NCBI GenBank assembly: GCA_029565465.1
Contig: JAKQOD010000314.1
Coordinates: forward strand, 1 to 38,299
DNA: 38,299 bases
From: Deltaproteobacteria bacterium
Lineage (GTDB): Bacteria > Myxococcota_A > Polyangia > Haliangiales > Haliangiaceae
Direction: 5' to 3'
Shown here one piece after another: positions 16,877 through 24,489 of this stretch (positions are counted from its first letter, which is position 1; the number at the start of each line of letters is the position of its first letter). The position numbers and the translations under genes were made by a program. Below the pieces are notes generated by a model that had not been told where the DNA came from, did not search any database, and worked only from the letters and a program-made list of their open reading frames with translations.

Positions 16877-17902
16877 CTACTTGCGTGCGTGGGTGGCGCG
16901 ATACACTGCGCAACCGTTGCTGACCTGGTTTGAACCGGTGCCACCAGCGGCGACGGCGGAACGCAACGCGCCTTGCAGTTGCGTTGGGCACCAGTAGGCT
17001 GCGACATCGCGCGCTGCGCGTGCGGCTTCGTCGTCGGGCGCGAGCTCGAATCCGCGCGTCACGGCTTCGAGCAGATTCGGATCATTGCATGCTGCATCAT
17101 TGGCGCGGCCCACCACCACGGCCTGATAAAACGGTGCAGCGACATACTTGGCACCGGTGCTGCCGAAAATAAGGTCAGCGATACCGCGGATGAGCGCTTG
17201 GTTGCTCGGCGAATCAGCGACGAGTTCGCGTGCGATACGCAAACACTCGGAGCCGTTGTAGGTGCTGGCTAAGCAGGCACGCATGCCAGCGATGCTTACC
17301 TCGTGGTGCAGTTGCACAAACGCGGTTGCTTTCCGCAAGGTTGGATACAGGTCCAACAACATCTGCGCGCTACCGAGTGCTTCTTCGAGATTGCTGCGCT
17401 TTTGCAACGCCTGCACATACGCGGTTGCGCTGGTTGCGACGAGATTATCCCAGCGCGTGCTGCGACTGGCCGGTGGAATTTCTTGTGCTCGGGTGAGCAG
17501 CTCACGATGTGATTTGGTTGCTGCCAACGCTTCGAGATCTTGCATGCCTGCAAGCTTGTTCGGCGCATTGCCGACTGCAAAACCATCACCGCTGTTGCTG
17601 GCTGCAGCAGCAGGGATCCCGGCAACGGCCGGGGGCGCCATCTTGAAGCTCGACGTAGCGCAAACCTCGGCTAACGACACCGTGCTGTCTGCCACCGGCG
17701 GTTGAGCATTGTCCGTTGCTTCGGGCTGTTGTGGTGTTGTGTTTGCTGCCGCTGTCGTCGACGTCGCAACTTCAGGCGGCACTGCACTAGGCGGCTCGCT
17801 GGTTGCGATGCTTGGTGTTGCTGGCATTGGTGCGACGGCTTTGGAAGGTGCGCCACAACTGGCCAAGGCAGTGAGCAACAAGCAGCGCAACGTTTGGTTC
17901 AT
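16877..17902 (-). CDS. Lipoprotein with long linker and helical, Cys-containing domain
   Basis: 341 residues from the ATG at 17902; a start 30 bp further upstream would add ten polar residues before the signal. M-N-Q-T-L-R-C-L-L-L-T-A-L-A-S-C has a lipobox with Cys16. Residues 20-85 are a Pro/Ala/Thr linker. From about 130 the sequence is helical with 30-40-residue periodicity and paired Cys (C-L-A-S-T-Y-N-G-S-E-C, D-A-A-C-N), suggestive of TPR/Sel1-like hairpins. The family is unknown. It is convergent with the DUF779 gene (5 bp between stops) and divergent from the next lipoprotein (101 bp). Confidence 0.75.
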   Translation of the reverse strand: MNQTLRCLLLTALASCGAPSKAVAPMPATPSIATSEPPSAVPPEVATSTTAAANTTPQQPEATDNAQPPVADSTVSLAEVCATSSFKMAPPAVAGIPAAAASNSGDGFAVGNAPNKLAGMQDLEALAATKSHRELLTRAQEIPPASRSTRWDNLVATSATAYVQALQKRSNLEEALGSAQMLLDLYPTLRKATAFVQLHHEVSIAGMRACLASTYNGSECLRIARELVADSPSNQALIRGIADLIFGSTGAKYVAAPFYQAVVVGRANDAACNDPNLLEAVTRGFELAPDDEAARAARDVAAYWCPTQLQGALRSAVAAGGTGSNQVSNGCAVYRATHARK

Positions 17903-18003
17903 GTTTTCACGATAGTGAAAGTGGCGACTCACCCGTTGAGTTTTTTGGGTGGATCCGATGGTTGGTCACCATAGGCCGAAGGGGTTGCGCGTATATGCGT
18001 CAT

Positions 18004-18588
18004 ATGAAATTCATTTCTTTGGGTTGTGCAATGCTCCTCAGTGGTTGTTTTGTAGTGCCTGCGAACGGTCGCGGCACGTCCGTGAATAACGGCGGCAGCA
18101 ACGCATCGTTTGGCGTTGGCGGCGGCACTGGTGGCACCTCCGTTGACACGGGTACTGGGCCCATTGGCTTTGGCGCTACCGTCGACGAACGCCAAGGCGT
18201 CGCAGAGTCGGAAACGTTGCTTGCAGAAGTGGTTCAGCTGGTGCGAACGCAATGTAGTGCACCGAATTTCACAGCCACGATTGCTTGGCAAGACTATCTC
18301 GGTTTTGCCGACACCGACTTTAGCGGTCGCACGCGCGCCAACGTGTACAGCCTTGCTGGTGGCTTGGTCGCTGATCATCTGCGAACGCTGGCCTCACATT
18401 GCAGCAATCCATCGCTGAGCGGCGCCGTGCGCACCGAAATGCAAACCTTGGTTGCTCATCCACGCGTGGGCCCGGTTAGTGCCGCACATCCGTCCCACGT
18501 CTTTACGCGCGTCGGCAATGGCGTGAATCTGGTGTTCCACCTTTCATCGACGAATACCGCAAGCGATGCCTTGCAGCATATCTTGTAG
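18004..18588 (+). CDS. Lipoprotein, member 1 of a local secreted-protein family
   Basis: 194 residues. M-K-F-I-S-L-G-C-A-M-L-L-S-G-C has a strong lipobox (Cys15), followed by a Gly/Asn/Thr-rich linker (about 16-60). The globular part matches the secreted protein at 22375 in order: x-E-x-x-x-A-x-V-x-x-V-[RK]-x-[QE]-C, then N-F-T-A-T-I-A-W (S-F-T-A-T-L-D-W there), then G-R-T-R-A-N-V-Y-S (G-R-T-R-V-N-S-I-S there) and a distal Cys about 25 residues later. Two conserved Cys may form a disulfide. I recognise no known family. It lies beside, and is convergent with, the sigma factor gene (stops 2 bp apart). Its upstream region does not carry a clear copy of the two-block element found before the second family member. 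Confidence 0.75.
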   Translation: MKFISLGCAMLLSGCFVVPANGRGTSVNNGGSNASFGVGGGTGGTSVDTGTGPIGFGATVDERQGVAESETLLAEVVQLVRTQCSAPNFTATIAWQDYLGFADTDFSGRTRANVYSLAGGLVADHLRTLASHCSNPSLSGAVRTEMQTLVAHPRVGPVSAAHPSHVFTRVGNGVNLVFHLSSTNTASDALQHIL

Positions 18589-18590
18589 GT

Positions 18591-19508
18591 TTAACTCGCT
18601 AACAAGCGCGGAAAACTGATCGCCAATTGGCTGTCGAGGGCGCGGCAAATGCTGGTGAGCTCAGCTTCATGCTGCGGCGACGCCAAGGCGCTGCGCAAGG
18701 CGCGCATGGTGGCGGTTCGTAGCTCAACGCGGATGCGTTCAAGCCAACGCGCTGCGGTTGCACGGTGCACATCAAAGGCGCGACCGATGTCGTCGATTGG
18801 CAAATTGTCGACGATGCTCATGCGTAACACCGTGCGATCATGAATCGGCAATGCTGCAATGGCGGTTTCCACTGCATCCTTGAGCATGCTGCGCTGTTGT
18901 TCTCGAATGGCTTGCAGCTCTGGATTGGCGGGATTGTCAGCGAAACTCTGTGCCATCGCAGCGTTAGCACTGAGCCCAGCGCGCCGCGTTGCGCTGCGCC
19001 GCAGCTTGAGTGCGGCACGGATTGCCATCACGCGCACCAAGCCTGCAAGATCGCCTCGGCCAACCAAGCCTACAATCGGTGGCGGCAGATCACTTTCGGT
19101 CAGAAATAGTTGCGCACGCAGGGCTTGCCGAACTTCGTTGATGTCGTCGGTGGCGATGACCGCACGTGCAACCGCAGCGTCGAGCTGAGGAAAAAAGAAG
19201 GCTTCAAACGCAGCAATTCCGCCACTGTTGGGCGATGCGCACGCGAGTGCGATATAGAAATCAGCCGCGGGGAGCGCTGCCACGCGGTTGGCCAACGCGT
19301 CGGCGTCGAGTGTTGCGGTGTCTGATGCTTGCTTTGCCAACCGCTGGCCCCAGTCGGCCACGGCGGTCTCATCGTCGAGGGTCACGGTTGGCCAAGCGGC
19401 ACGGCAAGCCGCGAGTTGCGCGGTCAGCGCTGCCTGGAGCACAGCGGTTGGCCCGTCGAGCGAGCATCCGCACCCACGCGCAAAAGCATCGATCAATCGC
19501 GAAGTCAC
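18591..19508 (-). CDS. Sigma-70-family RNA polymerase sigma factor, Myxococcota type
   Basis: 305 residues. It has an N-terminal extension of about 95 residues, rich in Ala and with C-G-C near residue 13, then a region 2-like helical segment (about 95-175: F-E-A-F-F-F-P-Q-L-D-A-A-V-A-R-A, ending A-I-R-A-A-L-K-L-R-R). The region 4 helix-turn-helix (about 210-270) reads A-I-A-A-L-P-I-H-D-R-T-V-L-R-M, I-D-D-I-G-R-A-F-D-V-H-R-A-T-A-A-R-W-L-E-R-I-R. Length and layout resemble the group of ECF-like sigma factors described mainly from myxobacteria and often encoded next to serine/threonine kinases; that placement is from memory. It is divergent from a kinase carrying an anti-sigma-type zinc finger (86 bp between starts), its probable regulator. 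Likely targets are the two-block promoters at 22293 and 22943. Confidence 0.85.
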   Translation of the reverse strand: MTSRLIDAFARGCGCSLDGPTAVLQAALTAQLAACRAAWPTVTLDDETAVADWGQRLAKQASDTATLDADALANRVAALPAADFYIALACASPNSGGIAAFEAFFFPQLDAAVARAVIATDDINEVRQALRAQLFLTESDLPPPIVGLVGRGDLAGLVRVMAIRAALKLRRSATRRAGLSANAAMAQSFADNPANPELQAIREQQRSMLKDAVETAIAALPIHDRTVLRMSIVDNLPIDDIGRAFDVHRATAARWLERIRVELRTATMRALRSALASPQHEAELTSICRALDSQLAISFPRLLAS

Positions 19509-19594
19509 TGCCTAGTTTGATATCACAGAACCACTCATCGGATCACGATTTCCGCGCTGGGCTGATGTAGTTTACATTGTACCAATAGGCTCCT

Positions 19595-22267
19595 TTGGAC
19601 TGTCCTAACGATCAAGACCTCCTTACCGCCGTGCAGCGCGAAAACGCTGCTGAAGCGGCGTTGCTATGGCGTCACATCAATGGCTGCGAAGCCTGTTTGG
19701 AGTTAGCAACACTGGTCCGTTTAGCAAATGCACCGACGACAGCCACGGCGCCGCGCGGCGGATGGCGTGGTTGGCCGACCGTCGCTGGTCGCGCTGGCGC
19801 TGATTTGCGTTATGCCATGGGTCCCGAAATTGCGCGGGGCGGCATGGGGTCGATTATCGCTGCATGGGATGTGCACCTAGATCGTGAAGTTGCGTTCAAG
19901 CTTGCTAGCGATGAGGCCGCTGCGGCTCGCCGGTTCCAACGCGAGATTGCAATCACGAGTGAGTTGGAGCATCCCGCAATTGTGCCGATTCACGATAGTG
20001 GCACGCTGCCCGATGGCCGCCCGTTTTATGTGATGCGGCTCGTCGGAGGCACCACGCTGGCGCAACGCATTGAGCAAGCCGGCAGCGCGACGGCACGCTT
20101 GGCGCTGCTGCCCAATTTGATCGCTGTAAGTGATGCCGTGGCGTTTGCTCATGCGCGCGGTGTGGTGCATCGCGACCTAAAACCGCACAACTTGTTGGTT
20201 GGCGAGTTCGGCGAATCGTTTGTGCTTGATTGGGGGTTGGCCAAACGCATCGATGATAACGATGCTCTGCTCGACGACACGTTGTCCACCGCGGTCGAGC
20301 AAGCAGCATGGCTGCCGCCCGATCCCCATAGCAACACGACGGTGATTGGCCAAGCAATGGGCACGCCAGCGTACATGGCGCCCGAACAGCGCAGTGCGAG
20401 CATCGATGCTGCGCTGCCGCCATGCGACGTGTACGCGCTCGGCGCAACATTGCAGCATCTGCTCGTTGGTGCAGCTCCGACGCCTGGCGCTAGCCTCGGT
20501 GATGATCCGCGATTACAGACGGCGCCAGTGGCGTTAGTTGCGATCGTCAAACGTGCAACGGCCAGGTCGCCAAGCGATCGTTATCCGACGGCATCCGAGT
20601 TTGCAGCTGACCTGCGAAGGTTCGTCGACGGCCAGTTGGTTTCAGCCCATCGTTACACGGCGTGGCAACGCGTGCGCCGCTGGAGCCGACGGCATCGTGG
20701 TGCACTTGCAGTAGCGGGTATTGCAGTCGCGGCGCTCGTGGTGGTTAGTGCGGTTGCACTGCAGCGAATATTCGCGGAACAACGCGCAACTCAGCAGGCC
20801 AACGTGGTCGCGACCCATCAGCGTGATGCTGCGCAGAACCTCGTCAATTTTGTGCTCGACAATCTTCGCACGCCACTGCAGAGCGCTGGCCGTGAGGATT
20901 TGCTCGCCGACACTAGCAGCGCCGTACTCGCGTACTACGCCGAGTTGCCAGCATCGGCGCAGTCGGCTCGGCAACAAATCGATGCTTGGCTAGGTGCTGG
21001 GCAGCTTGCTCTGAACGGCGGAAATATCGACGACGCGCTGGCAGCGTACGATCGTGCGGATGCGTTGTTGATCCATGTTGCGGATGCCGACCGTGAGTTG
21101 TGGCATTGTCGCATTGCGTTGGCGCGGCGAGCGCCGCAGTTGGCGCGTGGTCAGAAATTGGATGGCGACACTACGTCGCAAGAATGCATGGCGAGCGCCG
21201 AGCGTGCATTGGCCGCGCCGTTGGATGTTGCGAAGGCGGACGAATGGCGTCGACTGGCCGTCAAGGCAATGATTGAACGCGCTGAAGTCCTGGCTCAGCA
21301 ACACGACAAACAAGCTGTCATTGCGCTCAATCAACGGATCTTGGAAATCACGGCACCGTTGGTGGCACGCAATGATCGAGCTGGCCTCAGTTACGGAGTT
21401 CGCGGCAACGTCAACCTGGCGGGCTACCACCGCGACGCCATGCAGTTCGAAGCCGCGGACCAAGCAGTGACGCGTTGCTTGGCGGTGACGCAACAGATAT
21501 TGACGAACCTACCGAACGATATCATGGGCCAATACGCAACGGCTGCTTGCGAAATTGAAGCAGGTCGCGCACGGGAACAGGCCGATGATCTGCCAGGGCA
21601 AAAAGCTGCGTATGACCGCGCCTATGATGCTGCCAAGCAGCTCGTGGCACGCGAACCCAAAAACAAAGCGTACCGCGGAATGCTTGCATACGCGCTTGAG
21701 CGGCAGGCCTGGATCGCTGTTCGAAATCACGATAACGCCGCGGCAGAGCAATACCTAATGCAGTGTCGTGATGTTTTCACGCGTGCCCTACTCAGTGATC
21801 CTCAGAATGTGTCGGAACGGATCAACGTGGCAGCTAGCGAGATGACGCTTGCCTCATTCTATGGTTCCGACCGCCCCGACAAAGCGCGACCTCGTTTTTT
21901 GGCGGCGATCGCGGAATATGAACGCGCTCGGGCCGCCATGCCGACATCGTTGAAGATTGTCGATCAGTTGTCGGTTGCGCACAAACAGCTCATGTGGTTT
22001 GAGCGTGAGCTCAACCATGCTGCTGCGGCCAACGTCGCGGGGCAAAAAGCGCTGGAACTGGCTGAAATCGTGTACCGCAAGCAGCCCGATCCAATGATGG
22101 GCGCGCGCATTGCCACGCTGCTGCTTGAGCAGATTGAACATAATGGCGGCAATGCCAAAGCGCTCGCCCCGCGCCTGCGTGAACTCGCTGAGCCGCTTCG
22201 CGCTTCCATCAAGGATGATGCGGATATGGCTGATTTGATTGATAAAATCGACGCGTTGCAGCGCTAG
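19595..22267 (+). CDS. Membrane Ser/Thr kinase fused to an anti-sigma zinc finger and TPR domain
   Basis: 890 residues; TTG 19595 is the only start after an in-frame TAG at 19586. Residues 1-45 form a zinc anti-sigma-like finger, H27-x3-C31-x2-C34, preceded by M-D-C-P-N-D-Q-D-L-L. The kinase domain (about 72-340) has I-A-R-G-G-M-G-S, V-A-F-K-L (Lys102), H-R-D-L-K-P-H-N (His192-Asp194), D-W-G-L-A-K (Asp212, DWG replacing DFG) and G-T-P-A-Y-M-A-P-E-Q; all catalytic residues are present. A basic juxtamembrane stretch and one transmembrane helix (about 369-390) follow, and residues 400-890 are TPR-like helices, expected outside the cytoplasmic membrane. This suggests a sensor with an extracytoplasmic TPR and an inner kinase and zinc finger that can hold the divergently encoded sigma factor. 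The signal is unknown. Confidence 0.92.
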   Translation: MDCPNDQDLLTAVQRENAAEAALLWRHINGCEACLELATLVRLANAPTTATAPRGGWRGWPTVAGRAGADLRYAMGPEIARGGMGSIIAAWDVHLDREVAFKLASDEAAAARRFQREIAITSELEHPAIVPIHDSGTLPDGRPFYVMRLVGGTTLAQRIEQAGSATARLALLPNLIAVSDAVAFAHARGVVHRDLKPHNLLVGEFGESFVLDWGLAKRIDDNDALLDDTLSTAVEQAAWLPPDPHSNTTVIGQAMGTPAYMAPEQRSASIDAALPPCDVYALGATLQHLLVGAAPTPGASLGDDPRLQTAPVALVAIVKRATARSPSDRYPTASEFAADLRRFVDGQLVSAHRYTAWQRVRRWSRRHRGALAVAGIAVAALVVVSAVALQRIFAEQRATQQANVVATHQRDAAQNLVNFVLDNLRTPLQSAGREDLLADTSSAVLAYYAELPASAQSARQQIDAWLGAGQLALNGGNIDDALAAYDRADALLIHVADADRELWHCRIALARRAPQLARGQKLDGDTTSQECMASAERALAAPLDVAKADEWRRLAVKAMIERAEVLAQQHDKQAVIALNQRILEITAPLVARNDRAGLSYGVRGNVNLAGYHRDAMQFEAADQAVTRCLAVTQQILTNLPNDIMGQYATAACEIEAGRAREQADDLPGQKAAYDRAYDAAKQLVAREPKNKAYRGMLAYALERQAWIAVRNHDNAAAEQYLMQCRDVFTRALLSDPQNVSERINVAASEMTLASFYGSDRPDKARPRFLAAIAEYERARAAMPTSLKIVDQLSVAHKQLMWFERELNHAAAANVAGQKALELAEIVYRKQPDPMMGARIATLLLEQIEHNGGNAKALAPRLRELAEPLRASIKDDADMADLIDKIDALQR

Positions 22268-22292
22268 CCAAAGACTTATTTGGACCGCATGT

Positions 22293-22343
22293 CGCTTTTG
22301 CTGCGACTTGATGTGCGCGGTGGGTATTTAGAGTGAAACCAGG
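22293..22343 (+). promoter_or_regulatory. Two-block promoter-like element, copy A
   Basis: CGCTTTTGCTGCGACTTG (22293-22310), a base A, an unconserved stretch, then G-K-G-G-Y-ATTTAGAG (to 22333) and ACCAGG (22338-22343). The first 18 bases are identical in copy B (22943), the second block nearly so, and the distance is identical while the bases between differ. Conserved boxes with a variable spacer are the mark of a promoter rather than of plain duplication. It lies 32 bp before the secreted-protein start at 22375. Confidence 0.75.
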
Positions 22344-22374
22344 TAACGCAACAGTTCACATCTTGGAGGTTCAC

Positions 22375-22905
22375 ATGAAGCTACCTACTGCATTTGTTTT
22401 GTCCGCGTTTGCTGCAACCACGTTGAGCCTGACCACCAGCGCTCGAGCGGAAGAAGACTCTTCCTTCGGGCTAACGGTCGAGGAACGCGAAGCAAGCCGT
22501 GAAGCTAATGAAGCCATTACCGCCGCAGCGGCAGCGGTCAAAGCGGAGTGTGGCAACGCGAGCTTCACCGCGACACTGGATTGGCGCAATGTCGAAAAAT
22601 TGCTTGCACCTAAGGTGCTGGAGAAACTTGGCCGCACCCGCGTGAACTCGATTTCCGTGCTGGGTTCGACGGGCCTAGAAGCTGTTACGGCGCTCAAGGA
22701 AATCTGCGCTGATGAACGATATGGTGCGTACAAACGCGCAATCGCGAAATACACCTCGTTGACGTTAACACCGACCTACACCAAAGGCGTTTCGTCATAT
22801 GCCGCCAAGAAGATGAGTCACAAGGACAAAGCGTTGGCCGTGACCTTCGAGGCCTTTGTGTCCACGGGTGGCGCAGAACTCGAAATGTGGCGTAAGTCAT
22901 TGTAG
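22375..22905 (+). CDS. Secreted protein, member 2 of the local family
   Basis: 176 residues from ATG 22375, preceded by GGAGGT at good spacing. M-K-L-P-T-A-F-V-L-S-A-F-A-A-T-T-L-S-L-T followed by T-S-A-R-A-E is a type I signal peptide (A-R-A cleavage site) and not a lipobox, so unlike its relative at 18004 it should be released into the periplasm or outside. The mature protein shares the E-C...S-F-T-A-T-L-D-W, G-R-T-R-V-N and distal Cys pattern with that relative. The second half is Lys/Tyr/Ala-rich and basic. Function unknown. It is 107 bp downstream of the kinase and preceded by copy A of the two-block element, which makes it a probable target of the sigma factor. Confidence 0.8.
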   Translation: MKLPTAFVLSAFAATTLSLTTSARAEEDSSFGLTVEEREASREANEAITAAAAAVKAECGNASFTATLDWRNVEKLLAPKVLEKLGRTRVNSISVLGSTGLEAVTALKEICADERYGAYKRAIAKYTSLTLTPTYTKGVSSYAAKKMSHKDKALAVTFEAFVSTGGAELEMWRKSL

Positions 22906-22942
22906 CGCCCGCGCGCGGCGCGTGCATTGGCCGCGGTGTTGG

Positions 22943-22993
22943 CGCTTTTGCTGCGACTTGAATCAGCGAGCGGGCATTTAGAGGGCAACCAGG
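22943..22993 (+). promoter_or_regulatory. Two-block promoter-like element, copy B
   Basis: CGCTTTTGCTGCGACTTG (22943-22960) then, at the same distance as in copy A, CGGGCATTTAGAG (22971-22983) and AACCAGG (22987-22993). It ends 12 bp before the LytTR gene start, so a transcript starting just after the second block would have a very short leader beginning near the AGGAGG ribosome site. Confidence 0.75.
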
Positions 22994-23005
22994 AGGTCGC
23001 CCGCC

Positions 23006-23419
23006 ATGTCGCTGCAGCTTTCGCAACAAGCAACGTTTGACCTTGCAACCCCGCCGCTACAATTCGCACAGGGCAAGCCGCGCCGGTATCGGCGTCTTCT
23101 AAAGCGCTACGCGCGGCAACTACCACAGCCCGACGTAGTTGCCGCGGTTAACCGTTTTTGGTCCGGTGATCGCTACACGATCTATCTGTTCGAAGGCGAA
23201 GAACAGCTGATCGAAACCAGCATCACGACCTTGGTGCGGCATCTGCCGGACTTTGTGCGTCTCCACCGCGCCGAACTGGTGCGGCTCGATGCGATCGCCG
23301 CGTTGGAGCGCACCAGCCATGGATGGGCCGCGGTGCTCGTCGATGGCCAACGTGCGCAGATTGCGCGCCGCCTGGTAAAACATGTGCGCCTGCTGATCGC
23401 GGCGCAGGTTGTCCGCTGA
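23006..23419 (+). CDS. Stand-alone LytTR-domain DNA-binding protein
   Basis: 137 residues. The ATG at 23006 follows AGGAGG (22991-22996). Residues about 45-135 are a LytTR domain: Y-L-F-E-G-E-E-Q-L-I-E-T-S-I-T-T-L, then F-V-R-L-H-R-A-E-L-V-R-L-D-A-I (the family's F-x-R-[VI]-H-R-[SA]-x-[IL]-V-N-x-x-x-I core) and D-G-Q-R-A-Q-I-A-R-R (the D-G-x-x-x-x-[LV]-S-R-R turn). There is no receiver domain; the first 40 residues are basic and unassigned. LytTR proteins bind direct repeats and usually control envelope, toxin or secretion genes. Copy B of the two-block element lies directly upstream, so this regulator is probably made under control of the neighbouring sigma factor and could act as a second-tier regulator. 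It is convergent with the next gene (8 bp). Confidence 0.88.
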   Translation: MSLQLSQQATFDLATPPLQFAQGKPRRYRRLLKRYARQLPQPDVVAAVNRFWSGDRYTIYLFEGEEQLIETSITTLVRHLPDFVRLHRAELVRLDAIAALERTSHGWAAVLVDGQRAQIARRLVKHVRLLIAAQVVR

Positions 23420-23427
23420 ACGAGTAG

Positions 23428-24267
23428 CTACGGAATCCAGCTTACGTGCGTGTTGCAATCGCCGAATGATGGATCGCAAGCGCCGGCAGCGCTGCGCAAA
23501 TTGATGTACCAGCGGCCCTGCGTGAGTTTGGGCGATGTCGTAACGCGCGGATCGTTAACCGTTACATATTTCCAGCCGCCCTGATTAAAATCCGATGCTG
23601 CTGACACTACAAACTCAGGACTGTCGAAGTTGCAGGGGCTCGTCGAAATTGTCACTTCTTTGATTGCTTCGTGAAAGCTTGGCCGTTCGAAGTACCAAAG
23701 CTTGGGCAGGCGGTCGTCGGCGCGCCCTGCCGTGCTGGCCTGGCTTGCCGCGCCAACATCGACTTGGATCACCATCGGGATCATGCCGCTTTGGCCGAGG
23801 GTTTCGAATGCTTTGAAGGATAGATCGTTCATCTGCATGAAGAACCACAAAGCGTTGCTTGGACAGGTTGTGGTGGCACGCGGCGCAACAACAACCGCGG
23901 TGGTCACCGTGGTTGTGCCAGCGCTGTTGCTTACGGTAACTGCATAGTTAGTTGTGCCAGCGCTTGCGGTATCAGTGTCGGTCCGCAACGTATAGGCTGC
24001 GTTCATCGCGTTGGCGATTGGTACCGCGGCTTTGTGCCACTGATACGTGAACGGCTGGGTGCCACGGTCACACAGTACCGCCAATGTTGGGGTGGCTCCA
24101 ATAGCGACGGGGGCGCCCGGCGCAGCGATGGCGCAACTTGGCGCGGCGCCACTCGGCGCACCATCAAGATCCGTGGCTGGCGCATCCGATTGCACGGATG
24201 GTCCTTGCGCTTCGCAGCCGAAAGGTGCGCTGGCCATCAACAACACGACGACTGTTTTGAGCCCCAT
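23428..24267 (-). CDS. Lipoprotein with an immunoglobulin-like domain
   Basis: 279 residues from ATG 24267; the frame is open for 56 more codons upstream but the signal peptide fixes the start. M-G-L-K-T-V-V-V-L-L-M-A-S-A-P-F-G-C has Cys18, a moderately good lipobox. Residues about 45-135 are an Ig-like domain (P-F-T-Y-Q-W-H-K-A, Y-T-L-R-T...N-Y-A-V-T-V-S-N-S-A-G-T). Residues 140-279 form a second region with several Cys and aromatic residues (N-A-L-W-F-F-M-Q-M-N-D, K-L-W-Y-F-E-R-P, G-R-W-Y-I-N-L) that may be a binding or carbohydrate-recognition fold; not recognised. It diverges from the OPT transporter with 222 bp between starts. Confidence 0.8.
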   Translation of the reverse strand: MGLKTVVVLLMASAPFGCEAQGPSVQSDAPATDLDGAPSGAAPSCAIAAPGAPVAIGATPTLAVLCDRGTQPFTYQWHKAAVPIANAMNAAYTLRTDTDTASAGTTNYAVTVSNSAGTTTVTTAVVVAPRATTTCPSNALWFFMQMNDLSFKAFETLGQSGMIPMVIQVDVGAASQASTAGRADDRLPKLWYFERPSFHEAIKEVTISTSPCNFDSPEFVVSAASDFNQGGWKYVTVNDPRVTTSPKLTQGRWYINLRSAAGACDPSFGDCNTHVSWIP

Positions 24268-24489
24268 CGGATCATTGTCGTGGGAACCTGCCCCGATAGC
24301 AAAGGTCCGATTCGTGGATCCGATGAACAGCACGCCACCTCGATGCTTGCAGATGTAGCGTGGAGTTCGGCCGAAGAGACGGTCAAGCCATCGAAGCCCC
24401 AACCGTGGGCGGTCGAAAGGTTGGGCCTTCCCCAAAAACGGGCATCGAAAGTGATTTCCTGCGCAATCAAGATTGGGCTAGGTTTGGCC

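Noticed and set aside
17903..18003. Third copy of the two-block promoter before the first secreted family member
   Set aside because: Only GCGACT (17924-17929) is shared; the upstream T-run block and ATTTAGAG are absent.
24034..24489. N-terminal extension of the OPT transporter
   Set aside because: It runs antisense through the Ig-domain lipoprotein's signal and linker; OPT similarity begins only after 24490.
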